From assembly GCA_024516155.1 (NCBI GenBank), contig JAJJXM010000038.1:496001-560000 (forward strand): a stretch of DNA of 64,000 nt, in the 5' to 3' direction. Numbering within the stretch: the stretch's first letter is position 1; the number at the start of each line of letters is the position of its first letter. Under the pieces are notes generated by a model. The model was not told the origin of the DNA. It saw only the letters and a program-made list of their open reading frames with translations, and did not search any database. The position numbers and the translations under genes are program-made. This document shows, piece by piece, positions 25,921 to 37,047 of this stretch. The stretch is from Pyronema omphalodes. Taxonomy: Eukaryota; Ascomycota; Pezizomycetes; Pezizales; Pyronemataceae.

Positions 25921-26830
25921 GCCGCCCAGGCTCAGCGCTTATCAGCTACCTCAGACTTGTGATGCTAGTAGTGAGGCCTGGGGTGATAGGAAGTGGTCGG
26001 TATAAACCAACTGCTAAAACTATGGCAGCGATGATATGACGAGAACAAATGAAAAAGCCTAAATTATATAATATGCTTTTCAAAATGAAATCTTGGAATC
26101 TTTTAGTTGAGATTCGTGAAATTCCACTCCAATGCTAAGTGTGAAACAGGGTCCAATTTTGTAAGGAATACTAAGGTTCAGTAAGGTGCCAGTGTACTCA
26201 TCAATTTGAGCCAGCCTCCGAAAATGTATAAAACTGTAGCACACATAAATCCACATCAAATTAAATTGAATCAAAGCATAAGTTTGAGTTACTGTTGATA
26301 TCTTTTACCGGTCTCATGTATAGTACTAGACTAAATATTTTTGTTTTCCGTGAGTTTCCGCCAAAAATGCACACTTTACTGATGATATATCTCCTTCACC
26401 ATCCATTGTAACAAAGTATTCCTGCTTTGAGCAGATCGTCAAGTCTATAAATATTCAATTACAAGTGTTTTCGGCTAAAGTTGGTAACCACGATGTATTT
26501 CAATTGCTCCACTAAAGTACAACAAAAAGTGCTACCATTAACGAAGACTGGTATCAGACACTTTATCGATCAGCGGAGTTTCTTAAAAAGGGTTTCAATA
26601 ATGAATCAGAAAAGAAAAGTGCCGGTTATCAGAAAATAACTCAATAGTCTTTGCAAGGTAAGGTTGATAGGGAGAGGTAGTGGATGATCCGGATATTGAC
26701 GGGATGGATAGCCAGAAACCACCAAACAAAAAATATTCTACTATTCAGCTCAGCAGTGCCTCAACTCTTTGGAAAATTAATTGACAAGCAACCATAGTCT
26801 CGACCGGCTAAATTGCATCTCATTTAACAG

Positions 26831-27130
26831 GGAAAAGCGGTCAAGGTTTCGTGCTGTTGTTATTGCTTGAGGGACGTCGAAGTTCGAACCCACGTAATAA
26901 CGGCGGTCGATTTCCACTTCATCACTCCCTCTATAACCTTTTTACGAAGACAACTAACCATACTCGTGATTTTAAACTTCAACGATGGCTGAAAAACAAA
27001 TTAAACAATCACGATCTCAAAGATAATTCGAGTGCACCTTCTCTAAGTGTTGTGAATCAAATTCTGAGTCTTGGGGTTAATATCGACGTCACGGATAAGG
27101 TTGGCAATACCCCTTTACACATTTTTGCAC
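26831..27130 (+). pseudogene. Ankyrin-repeat gene relic (single recognisable exon)
   Basis: The frame opens after an acceptor-like tttaacag (ending 26830). It reads two ankyrin-like segments: one around LLLLLEGRRSSNPRNNGGRFPLHH, and one containing ILSLGVNIDVTDKVGNTPLH. Both carry the G-x-TPLH / PLHH signature and the preceding G-A-D-like loop. It stops being ankyrin-like at a donor-like site (gcac|gtaagt, 27131). I find no matching exons up or downstream, and stops follow soon. It is most likely a fragment of a larger ankyrin protein, or a gene with introns that I cannot resolve. It is unrelated in position to the intact ankyrin gene at 53-54 kb. Confidence 0.5.
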
Positions 27131-28212
27131 GTAAGTCTAGAAATATTTTATAGATATTACCCGAATGTTTTAATTTATACATAATGTTAGCCTTATTTTT
27201 ATTTATTTTTCGGACTTGGAAGATTGATAGCGTAGACACTAGCATTGTTTACTCATAATCGCGATGGCGTACATATTTGTGTAACATTTAAGATAAACTT
27301 CGAACTAATACGCGGTAACAGGCAACAGTTATCAATATTGGTACTCGTTTCAGCGGAGGTCCGCATTGAGTGAAGTACTGAACATTGTCTCTAGTCGCTC
27401 GCTTCATCAACCTGCGGCATGTGCTGTATGCAACTTGGATTCCAGCCTTTACAGTGGCTCTGCCTTAGGGCGACTTTTCGCTTTCCGAATTCCGGCTCAA
27501 TGTCGTCAGATGTGCCTCGTTATATTAGTAGCATGCACTAATGTAAATAAAGCTCTCAATATTTTACTCGTCACTGAACGTCACACCGGGTCATCTCAAT
27601 TGGAAGCTTGACGATGAGAAATATCACTGCATAGCATTTCTATTTGACAGATAACTTAAACCGCAACTGTTTGTTATGATTTGTACGGTCGCAGACTCGC
27701 AGATGTCTCCAATAAATTTTCATTAAACCAATTATCCAGTACTGATTTGCATTCGGTAATCGACTTTAATCTACGAAACAAGAAATCTTGGTGTGTCCCA
27801 ACAGAGCTGAAAACTTTGGTAGCATTGGAGCCAGCACACGACATGTCCTACACATTTGCATTTAAAGCCAGTGTGGAGCTTCAGAACAACTCGTTCGGTG
27901 TGCGACATTGAAATTCCACGTCAACCCAGTCGGCCCTAAAGAAAAATGCATAGGCGAGGCTCAAAAGCGATGATCCTTTTTCGAGCATGTTCGTTGGCGG
28001 GATAAGTTGCAACTCCGATTGGTCACTCGTGCAGCTAAGTCCGCACCACGAATACAACTGGCATTCTTGTAATAGGCATCATGCGGCCCATGAATTTCGA
28101 TAAAAGCCCCGGGCATCTTGGAGTTTTCCAATGCCTCTTGCTACCTGTGTGTATCCGAAAGTTCGAGTCGCGAAAACTAATTCTCCGAGTACAGACCACC
28201 GACTGATTATAG
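27131..28212. other. Spacer between the ankyrin relic and the membrane-protein gene
   Basis: Short open frames only (at most 81 codons). None has a recognisable domain. The last 200-300 bases should hold the promoter of the downstream gene, but I see no clear TATA box. Confidence 0.4.
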
Positions 28213-30433
28213 ATGACGTCAGCAACGAGCATCAGCTTTCTCCTACTCTTTCTTTCGGTATTCGGTATCGCTTCCGGTAACCCGATGTTATCATTGACAC
28301 AGATTATCGCACCGATCAACAACTCTGCAATTGATGCCGAGCCATCGTGGGTGCGCGATCCTGATGGTCGGGGAACGGTGGGGCTTGTGCTCTCCTGTGT
28401 GTTGACGTTGGGTCTTTGTGTCTGGACAGGTTATTATTGTCCGTTTGCATTATATAATGCCAAGAAAGACTAATGCGATTAACTCTAGCCGTTCACCTAA
28501 ACGTCGACCCCGAAGCAACCGGAGGCAGGGTATTCAAACGAAAAGTCTTGTGGGTTTTCATCGGGCTCTTTTGTCCCGAGATAGTCTTGACTTCCTCGTT
28601 TGAACAATGGAAGAAGAGCCAGACTCTCCATAGAAGAGTGAGGATTCGACAAAGACCTAAGGATGTCGAAGATCCGGGTGATGGCGATTCGTCCAACTGC
28701 TGTTGTCATTTTGAAGATGCCGAACAGCCAACCGGGAAGCAGAGTATTGTACAACCCCATACAGCGTTTTACATGGAAGATACTAATTCACATTTAGTGC
28801 CAATTTTTTCCAAAAATTTGGCAGCAATTAAGGTATCCGCACCAGCATGCATTCAGTAAAACAGTAAGCACATATTAAAACGGCAGCAATGTGCATTACC
28901 TAACATAACCCCAAAATAGTGCAGCTTCTTCATCGTTATGGGTGGTGTGACGATCCCTCAAGACAAAAGTGAGTTTCTCCATTATTTTCTTCACTGAGAG
29001 ATTTTTTTGTTAACAGTTTCTGGCAGAGAATCAGAGCACTTTAACGCCAGAGGGATTCGAGTATCTGTTAGACTTGGGAATTTTGGAATCTGACTGTGTT
29101 GATACCGCCACTATTCTAGATAAGGGGAAGGCCGACTTTTTGGCCAAGTTTCTGGTCTGTGTACAGGCAGCATGGATGGTTCTGCAATGCGTTTTACGAA
29201 AGATAAACAGCCTTCCCGTCACCTTGATTGAGCTGAATACTCTGTGCCATGTTATTTGTGCACTGGTGATGTACTATTTCTGTGCGTAGACTCGCTCATT
29301 GGGGATCAAGAAATTCTAACTTGCTACTAGGGTGGAAGAAACCACTTAACATCGGGAAGCCGATTATGGTTTCAAACAATCCCGATTTGTTCAGCATGCT
29401 CTTTGCAGTAGAGATGCGACGTTCACAAAACATCACTGTTCGATTGATGGGCGAAAATGAGACACTACCGGACTTTGAGCCCGGCGAACTCCAGAGATCA
29501 TCAGAGACTCTTTATGATCGATATCAATCGTTTAACGCACTGTTCAATTTCTCCCTGCGTAATCGATGGAAAATCGCTGGTACCCCACCCGAAGACTGGA
29601 AGGCACGTGAGAATCGGAAATGGGCGCTGTGGGATTTGGTACGAGCTAAACGTCGCACAAGAGAGACAAAAGATGCTATCATGCTTCTTCCAACACAGTG
29701 TATCAAGGATAGCTCAGAAAGAGAGCTAGAAGGATGTGGGACCTTTGATTCGAAATTGTTAGAAGCACAGTATTTTTCGGACGCCGAAAAGAAGGAGTTG
29801 AATTTCTCTGAAGACGAGAAGCATGAGGCAACCGCGGTAATTCAGGCACCCAATAAGACAGTCACCCTTCTCGAATCGGAGATTAAGACACTGTTTTCCG
29901 CAGCAAGAGCATTTGCAAAGCCCGGGAATGAGAAATTAAAGAAGGATTACGAGGATATAGGAAACGATCAAGGATATCTCTCTGGAAAAGATAAAGACAC
30001 TCAATTGCGGACGGGTCGCATCAAAAATCTTCATTTCGACCTAGACATCGTAATGTCCGATATCGATGGACTTAGCGATCCACATATTCTCTTATCCTGC
30101 CTCAACATCATATACGGTGGTGCTCACGCTTCTGCGTGGAATAGTCACTTCCCTACCCTCCTCGAACAATGGATGTGGCGATCATCCTGTTTGGTTCTTG
30201 CCCTCCCTGCGGTTGTTACAACCTTAAAGATCATCACACAGCACATGCCAGATAGGTGGCATATGGATTATTATGTTAATATTGCAGTTCGTATTTTGCT
30301 ACAGCCGATATTATTGGTTTACTTCTGTGCCCGGATCTTTGTTGTGGTGGAGAGTTTCATTAGCATCAGGAATCTTCCCGATGGAGCATACAATACGGTA
30401 CAGCTCTCGGAGTACTGGCCTCATTTCAGATAA
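28213..30433 (+). CDS. Multi-pass membrane protein of a widespread uncharacterised fungal family
   Basis: I model five exons: 28213-28429, 28489-28855, 28925-28968, 29027-29281 and 29331-30433. Introns are 59, 69, 58 and 49 nt, all GT-AG and phase-consistent. The product is 661 residues. Residues 1-22 look like a signal peptide. Membrane segments are likely at about 54-72 and 91-108, around 230-250, near 275-293, near 581-596 and at 610-634. Family landmarks I recognise, from memory, are WVRDPDGRGT, VWTAVHLNV, FxxKVLWxFxGLFxPEIV, HFFIVMGG, LTPEGFEYL, KADxLAKxLVCxQAxW, LELNT-like LIELNTLCHVICALVMY, WWKKPLN, and a C-terminal ESFISIRNLPDGAY. Four of these cross splice junctions, which supports the model. 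A hydrophilic region (about 300-560) is presumably cytosolic or lumenal. The family is abundant in ascomycetes and basidiomycetes. No reaction or partner is known to me. Confidence 0.88.
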
Positions 30434-33400
30434 ACTTTTTTTTGTTCTCTTACATATTTGTAGGCATGTATCATAGAAGCGAATGAGCATATGAATGGAA
30501 TCTTTAGATTGAAGCATGGTGTATTGTATCATAACTATTCATGCGTTAGTTGTCAATATATTTAACTTTTTCGTAAATAGTGTCAGTCAAGATTTGTAGC
30601 AATGCCTTTTTCTGTAATTCCCTACTTGATAACTGAAAATTAATGTTTTATTTGTCCTTTTGAATTCGCCATTAGCATTGAAAAGTTGAGGAGCGAGTGA
30701 TCATGCCATGAATCCATGAATGCAAGTACTTGAAGTTCAGTTAATGCAATACAATGTCCCACTAAGTCGAGTGATAATTGAAGATTCTGAATGGTACGTA
30801 ACAATCTTTACCGAGATTGGCCGTTCGATGAGGCTAGCGTATTTGGGTCTTTGCCTGCCAGCTGGCCTCCCTGGCCAGTAACATAATCCTAGTATGAACA
30901 TCAAATCTTTACCCTGAGCCCTATGTCACACGGCAGGAAAAAATAATGCAGGGTTAGGTGAAGGCGTAATGTGATCATATTCCCGTACGTCGTCTATCGG
31001 CCCGTGGCAAGTTGAATTAATTGATTACTGGAGTGCTTGGAAAATCGTGAAGGTGGATAGGCAGGCAAAAACTACCATCACATAAAGGTGGGGCATGAAA
31101 CAGGTGTAACCAAAGGGAGTCATCGGGTTTCATTGCGGTAAAACATAGACCCCGAATTTCCGAAAATATTCAGATAAAAATCCGAGGATAGTTCATTGAA
31201 CAGAGCAGACTGATGTTTTGGATGTTGATTTCGTCGATGCAGAAAATATTGGCGAGATATTGATCCAAATTTTGCTTAAGCAAATGTTTTGATTTGCATT
31301 GCAGTGGCCTGGTGTTTCTATGATTTATCCATCAATTTCGATACGAGCCATAGTAAATCAGTTGATTTTAAAAGAACCAAGGAAAACCGCCAAACTTCGT
31401 CTCCTGCATTTGGGCGGTTGAAAGATGGTTGTTGTAAGGATAACCTGGAATCATGTAATAGCCGTCACCAATGGTGTATCGTGGGATCGTGAAATTGAAA
31501 AGACCGTTGCGCCTTGAAAATGATGCTATTTTAATCGTCAAATAGTAAACTAGTCAGAGTCAGAGTTATCGTGCTACGGCTATCCCGTACCGAGAGATTA
31601 TTAGGCGAAACACGGGTTACGTGTATACTATAGGGTCCTGGTATTCAGAGGTAACATTCTCACAGTTAAGTATTCCAAATAATCTCCATTCTTCTACTGT
31701 AAGTCGCACGTATTTGGCACGAGGGTTTAGTGCTGTTTGTTGAGGTGAAATTAAATTTCGCAGGCGAATGTCGTGGAAGTTCTTGGAAGAGGTCGGAAGC
31801 AATGTCGATTTCCATCTCCCTCCATAAGTATCCACTTCTACGAGACACCGCCCTCATAACCGCTCCCTGACCTCCTGAACCCATCCAAAACCTGCATACT
31901 ACTTCCATGTCCATCTTTCGCCAGCCGGCCTGAAATTTTCGTTATTGGCGTCTTTTTTGAGTCCGTGATCCGCAATCCGCAATCCGCACCCGGTGTCTAA
32001 AATACTTCCGACATTGGTAGGTTTGACACAAAAAGAGACTTTCCACAGCTCGCGGTGTTCAACATGTATTTTGAAAAATCTACGGCTTAGCGAGTTCGAA
32101 TGGTATGAGGTCGAAGTATTACGCGTCGTCAGGTGACGTTATCGACTACCTACTCTTATTTAGTGTCTGGTTTGTTCTGGGCGCGGTCATCAAGCTGTCG
32201 GTCTGATGGTCTGTCGTTTACTGATTGTTCTGTAGATATTTGTGCTTTTAAAATGGTTGTAGTCCTCTCCTGATCGGCATGAGGTGGCATTTTTTAAACC
32301 ATTCTTGACAAGACAAAAGTATGGACAAAAGTATGGACTGGCAAGTATTGTGTTGGTAGTAGAACCGCATTTTCCTCGGCAGGATGATGGTTGACGTGAG
32401 AAGGAAAACCAAGTCCACCGCGGTAAGTCCTTTTGGTGCTGGCTGACAAAATGAGATGCAAAAGTCGTACGATTTCTTCCAGTATGCCGAGGGACGAGTC
32501 CTCCAGCGGGGGTTCTTGAGGTTGAAATAAGCTTCCCGGAATTGAACCCTGATTTGCAAGCCCTTTTCCGCGCGGAAATGTCCGATGGTCTTTGCCACCG
32601 GAAGGAAGATCCGATGTCCGTCGCCAGCTGTCAACATGCTTAGCGACTATCGTCCCCGGTGCGGATACCTGCCGGGCCTTGTCAAAGATGCAAATGCAAC
32701 CATCACCATTTACGGTCACCTCAGGACTCTTCATACAGCCTGCGTGTCATCGGATATCTATGGTTGTGGGGATAGACGAGCATCGCCGCCTTGCCGCCGT
32801 GGCCGCTAACAGCGTGGCAGTAGTTTCGCGTTACCAGCCAGTATCGGCCAACTCTCCACGCAAAATTGTGACAGACAACAGCACCCAACCGATCACCAGG
32901 ACAATGTGGAGATTCCGACGGTAACAGGCCCTGTCAGTGGCGTGTCAGTATCAGTGGAGTCGCGGTTACGGCAACGAACAACGAGTGCATTTACCTAAGC
33001 GTCATTACGTCGTCTCCACCCTTCACCTTGGGTTTACGTGGTATGTCCGCACATGATTTTGTTTTGGACATGCACGGGTCAGCTGGTTTATGCGCCATAA
33101 CGAAGAATCTAGACTCTTCCACGATGGCTACCCTTCCATTGCCAATGCTTGGACTATCGCGAGGAATCGATCCACGCAAGATTTGAAGACCTCAAATCTG
33201 TAACTATCTCGCACAATTAGGACTAGTCAATTCATCCATGGGCTTAGAAGTGTACGGGTTACTACCTCAATAGGAGGACCGGCGACCGACATTCTCAACT
33301 GGCATGGAGATCCAGTCTATAAGCACAAGTATCTTACGATTCGCCTGTCAATGGCTAAATCTCACAGCACAGTCTATCCTTGCTGTAGGGACCTCAATAC

Positions 33401-36400
33401 GTATCGAGAAAGATGACAACAACTCGCCATTTCCGCATTCGGCGGCAACGTTGCGGTTTATGCGAGCCTCGCGGTTACATAAGGATACACCCATCAGCGA
33501 CTGTGGTACGATTCAAATGTTCCATGAGTCCAGACTCCCCAGGGATATATCTAGCCACGGATGTACGATGCTGCACGGCATATGCAACGTGCTGGTCTTG
33601 CATGCTCGATTGCTTTTCTCCTGTCCATGAGGTATCGGCAAACCTGATGCACGAACCAACCAATTTCCTAGTAAGATTGCCGCTGCTTGCATTTATTCCT
33701 CCCACGGAGCCACTCACAGGAACTGCATCTGGTATATTGCCCTCATCGGGATTTACATGGGCAGCCCACGTTGATTCTGCAGGGCTCTCCCGTTTGTCTG
33801 AGACTTATGTTGCAGAGTTTTCACTTCAGCCATCATGTCGGTTCGTTTATGCTGTAGCCGCTACCTTGCAGTATCGGTATTGGCTGCTGGTATCTTCCAA
33901 GATTGTCGAGAGCATAGAAGACAGACCCTCCCTTCTTATATTACATCTCGAGTAACTAAAGGGAAGTAGTCTCCTTGTGTTTGGTCCTTTTCCAGTTCCG
34001 CGGTTCTGAAATCGAGTGATTTGATTTGCTGCCGTATAATTAGAACTGCCGAGCCAAGTCCCCTCGAGTTTCCAGAAAGGAACTATACCGAGTGAGACTT
34101 GAAGATTGGCAGACTTTGATCATCTCTGGCACTTCGCCACCCGTTCTCTTCAGCCTCACCACATCCTCCAACCGAAATTCCAGCAACCGTATCAGCGGGA
34201 AGTATCTCAGTAAGCCAGAATCGAGGCAATGGGCCGGAATCTACTCAGGGTGCTGCATCTGTCTAGAACCCAGACCTTATTACCATACAAGTAACCACCC
34301 TAGGTCCTGCAGCAAACATTAGATACGATCAAAGACAGCAAGCAACGTCGCGGACGTGTGTCCGGTCATACAGAAATTCCTTACAGGACGTGGTCTATCC
34401 CAGTGGGAGTGTGCATCATCTAGACTTCTCTTTACGCCCGCGGTTCCGATATATATATCAATCGATTTCACGACGCCCTCCTCAATTCTCGGGTCTGTTT
34501 CAAACCCTCGCGTGGTTGCTAAGCATTCCTCGATGGATGTAAGCTTCGGCTTCCAGCCGCCAGCAGTAACTGGCATAATCAGAAAGTCAGCGGCCGAGTG
34601 TATCTATAAGACCCATCTATTCTGACCGTGGCTGGTTGCTAACAATTTCTGTCATAGCTTACAGTCAGTCCCTCTATCAGAACACCGCTGCGTGGGGCAG
34701 TGAGAATTATTGCGCAACCGACGCATCTGGAACACCAAAAGCAGTGCTATTTGCATTTGTGTCGAGCTTATGACCATCCACGCCCAAATTGTATGACGCG
34801 GGTTGAAGAGGCGTGGAAGAAACGTTTGCAGAAATACGGTACCGGTATGTCTGTGTAAGGATCGAACGACTTTTGTTGCGGTGACGTTAAGTCTTCTTAC
34901 ATAGGAGCTACGCAACCAAGGGACCACTGGTCAACCGGTTTAGCGAGGAAACTTGAGGGCAGCTGGAAATCGAGTACCGTTAACTTCGTTCACAATTCTT
35001 TGCAACTTCACCGGCCTCAATTCATCTCGTCGCCCAAGAGCCGTTAATATGATATCTGGCCACCCATTCGATGAGACTGCCGTCAGAACCGCCAGCTTTG
35101 GCTTCCCCAGCTGTTGTGCTGGACCCCGTCGCTACTGACTTGGCATGCCCGGCCTACCTTCTGACACCACCGCATGCCTCTCGCGGCACTGCTCTGCCGG
35201 CCACCGCCAGATCGCACCCAACGTACCCCGCCCCGTCTCCTAAAGCACTGCAATGGGCTCCACTCTCTCCACTCTGCTGGCACCCTTGCTGCTCTTTGCT
35301 CTGTTTTCCGAGCTCTCACTGATAATTATCAGACCACTTTTGCATCCTCGGAAAACCCTAGCCCTGTAAAGAAGTGGCAACCACCCTGGGCTCGCTTTCG
35401 GGAACGAAGGCCGGGAATGAAGTCCGAAGAGACTTGCAAACCGTCGCCGCCAACCTGCACGTCTATCCATGTCAATGCAACAGCGTGGTGCGTCTAGAGA
35501 CGAAATGCACTCTCACGTTTCGGGACGACATCCCACGCGTTCCACGAGAGACACCAGTCTCGCGCCAGCCGATTCGCTGCTGTGGCGATTGGGGCTAGCA
35601 TTTGGAATCATTGGAGGTGGTTTGGGCATTCACCGAGAAGCCATTGGGGACAGCAGCGTGGTGAGCGTCTCTGATAGATTGCTGCTCGAACTGCGAGGAG
35701 CTGCCAGTCACTGCGAGACCCTTTACGACGAGATTCGCCCATTAGTGCGATGCAGCGCAGTTACGAGATCGATTCGTGGAGGGATTTGGATCTGCTATCC
35801 CTGCACTTCACTTCGGCACATGGCGGTCGTGCGCTTTTATCTCGCGAGTCTAGAAGCAGTGGAATGCCGGACCAGCGCCAGCTGCTCAGCCCTACTAGCA
35901 GCTGAGAGAGCGAGTAACGAACGGAAACGGATCCCACTGTCGAGTTTCACGGTTGCACCGTTCGAAGTGCCCATGCCGTGCCCCCCTCAGTCGTCATTGC
36001 CGGTGCTGTGGTAGCGGTACAGCGGTGCTCACCTCCGGTCAACATTCTAAATCGGAGGCCTGCGCGTAGACGATCCTCCATCCAAGCAAAGCCTCGATAA
36101 ATGGCTTCCGTGAGCCGTGGAAGACCGTTAGCTAGCCGCGGAAGCAGGCTGTAAAAAGACGCCGTTGCTCTTCTTTTGCCAGATTCAACCGCAGTTTGCA
36201 AAACTGACTCGGTGCGTAAGTACTTATGCAGCGGCCTTTTTTAACGAAAATATGTATACGTCGTTGCAGTGGTATTATATTTGGCGCCCTAAGTTTTAAG
36301 GTTGCATCGCGGGATGTTTGTCCGAACCATTTGGACTCTGCAACGATCTGCGACCCTTGCGGTCTAGATAGTCGTCTTCCCTCTGGCTCCGAGCGTGTGT

Positions 36401-36953
36401 CTTCTGGGACAGCCATGCTGCGGAATTGGGGACTGCGACCTGCGTCACTCCTGCAGCATGGTGTTTAAAAGAAGCTCTAGACTCAGCATGGTATGCCTAT
36501 TGCCTACGCTCCCTGCACAGTTGTTTTGGAATATTACAGCAAGCGTTTGTGATATGTACCACTTTTACTGACTGACGGAACCGACTGACAGATTTGGGGC
36601 CTGGCTACCATTGCAACCACATTTGACTCTGCCCTCACTCTTCGCTCACCTGCACGAAGTTCCAAAACGGTGGCCTTTCCTCCTCGGTTATTCATTGAAT
36701 ACAATTCCAACAAAAACGCCTCCTCAGCAGCACATCAAAAATTAGTCGGGACTGCCGACATCATCCGTCGTCAGCTTTTGGTGGTAAACAGCGCGAAAAA
36801 ACGCAAGAATATAAGGTAGTTCAGGGGAGGCATGGAGCAGCTGGTATTGGATAGGACACATCCGCGCCACTGGCCTGGGAGCAATCGGGCCTCGTACCAT
36901 ACTGTCGAGAAAAAAGCTAGCAGAGTCAAAAAATCTTATGCGACGCCTTGTCG
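30434..36953. other. Non-coding stretch between the membrane-protein and transcription-factor genes
   Basis: About 6.5 kb with no gene I can support. Several frames of 130-181 codons exist on both strands (32294-32734 minus, 33413-33955 plus, 35469-36014 plus). They overlap frames on the other strand, carry no known domain and have no splice partners. The first part should contain the 3' UTR of the membrane-protein gene. The GC content rises from about 32 kb towards the transcription-factor gene. Confidence 0.4.
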
Positions 36954-36962
36954 TATAAAAGG
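36954..36962 (+). promoter_or_regulatory. TATA box of the transcription-factor-domain gene
   Basis: The sequence tataaaagg lies 94 bp upstream of ATG 37048. It would place the transcription start near 36985-36995. It also argues against translation starting at the farther in-frame ATG at 36832. Confidence 0.6.
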
Positions 36963-37047
36963 CCGGCATACCCGTGGCTTTTCCGCATCTTTTTGGAAGG
37001 AAGAGCGAGCTGGAGCAGAAGAATCCGATATAATACCCGACCCCGAT

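Larger units (their letters stand above)
22781..26830. other. Non-coding, mostly AT-rich stretch
   Basis: No supportable gene. An 80-codon minus-strand frame at 23601-23843 starts with ATG (MSEKCSSERLKQLPSS) but has no recognisable domain or supporting context. The stretch contains a possible tRNA-derived sequence (about 24290-24370) and a cluster of related short repeats (25110-25920), listed separately. An A run (24077-24091) and many short A/T tracts are present. Confidence 0.45.

Noticed and set aside
26870..26900. gttcgaaccc considered as a polymerase III B box
   Set aside because: It lies inside the ankyrin relic frame and has no tRNA-like partner sequences.
31555..31640. cagagttatcg-like sequence considered as another hAT terminus
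   Set aside because: No inverted partner or 8-bp duplication could be found nearby.
35469..36014. A 181-codon frame upstream of the transcription-factor gene, considered as a missing zinc-cluster exon
   Set aside because: Its cysteines do not have Zn2Cys6 spacing, it ends before the TATA box of the gene, and there is no clean splice route into the 37048 exon.
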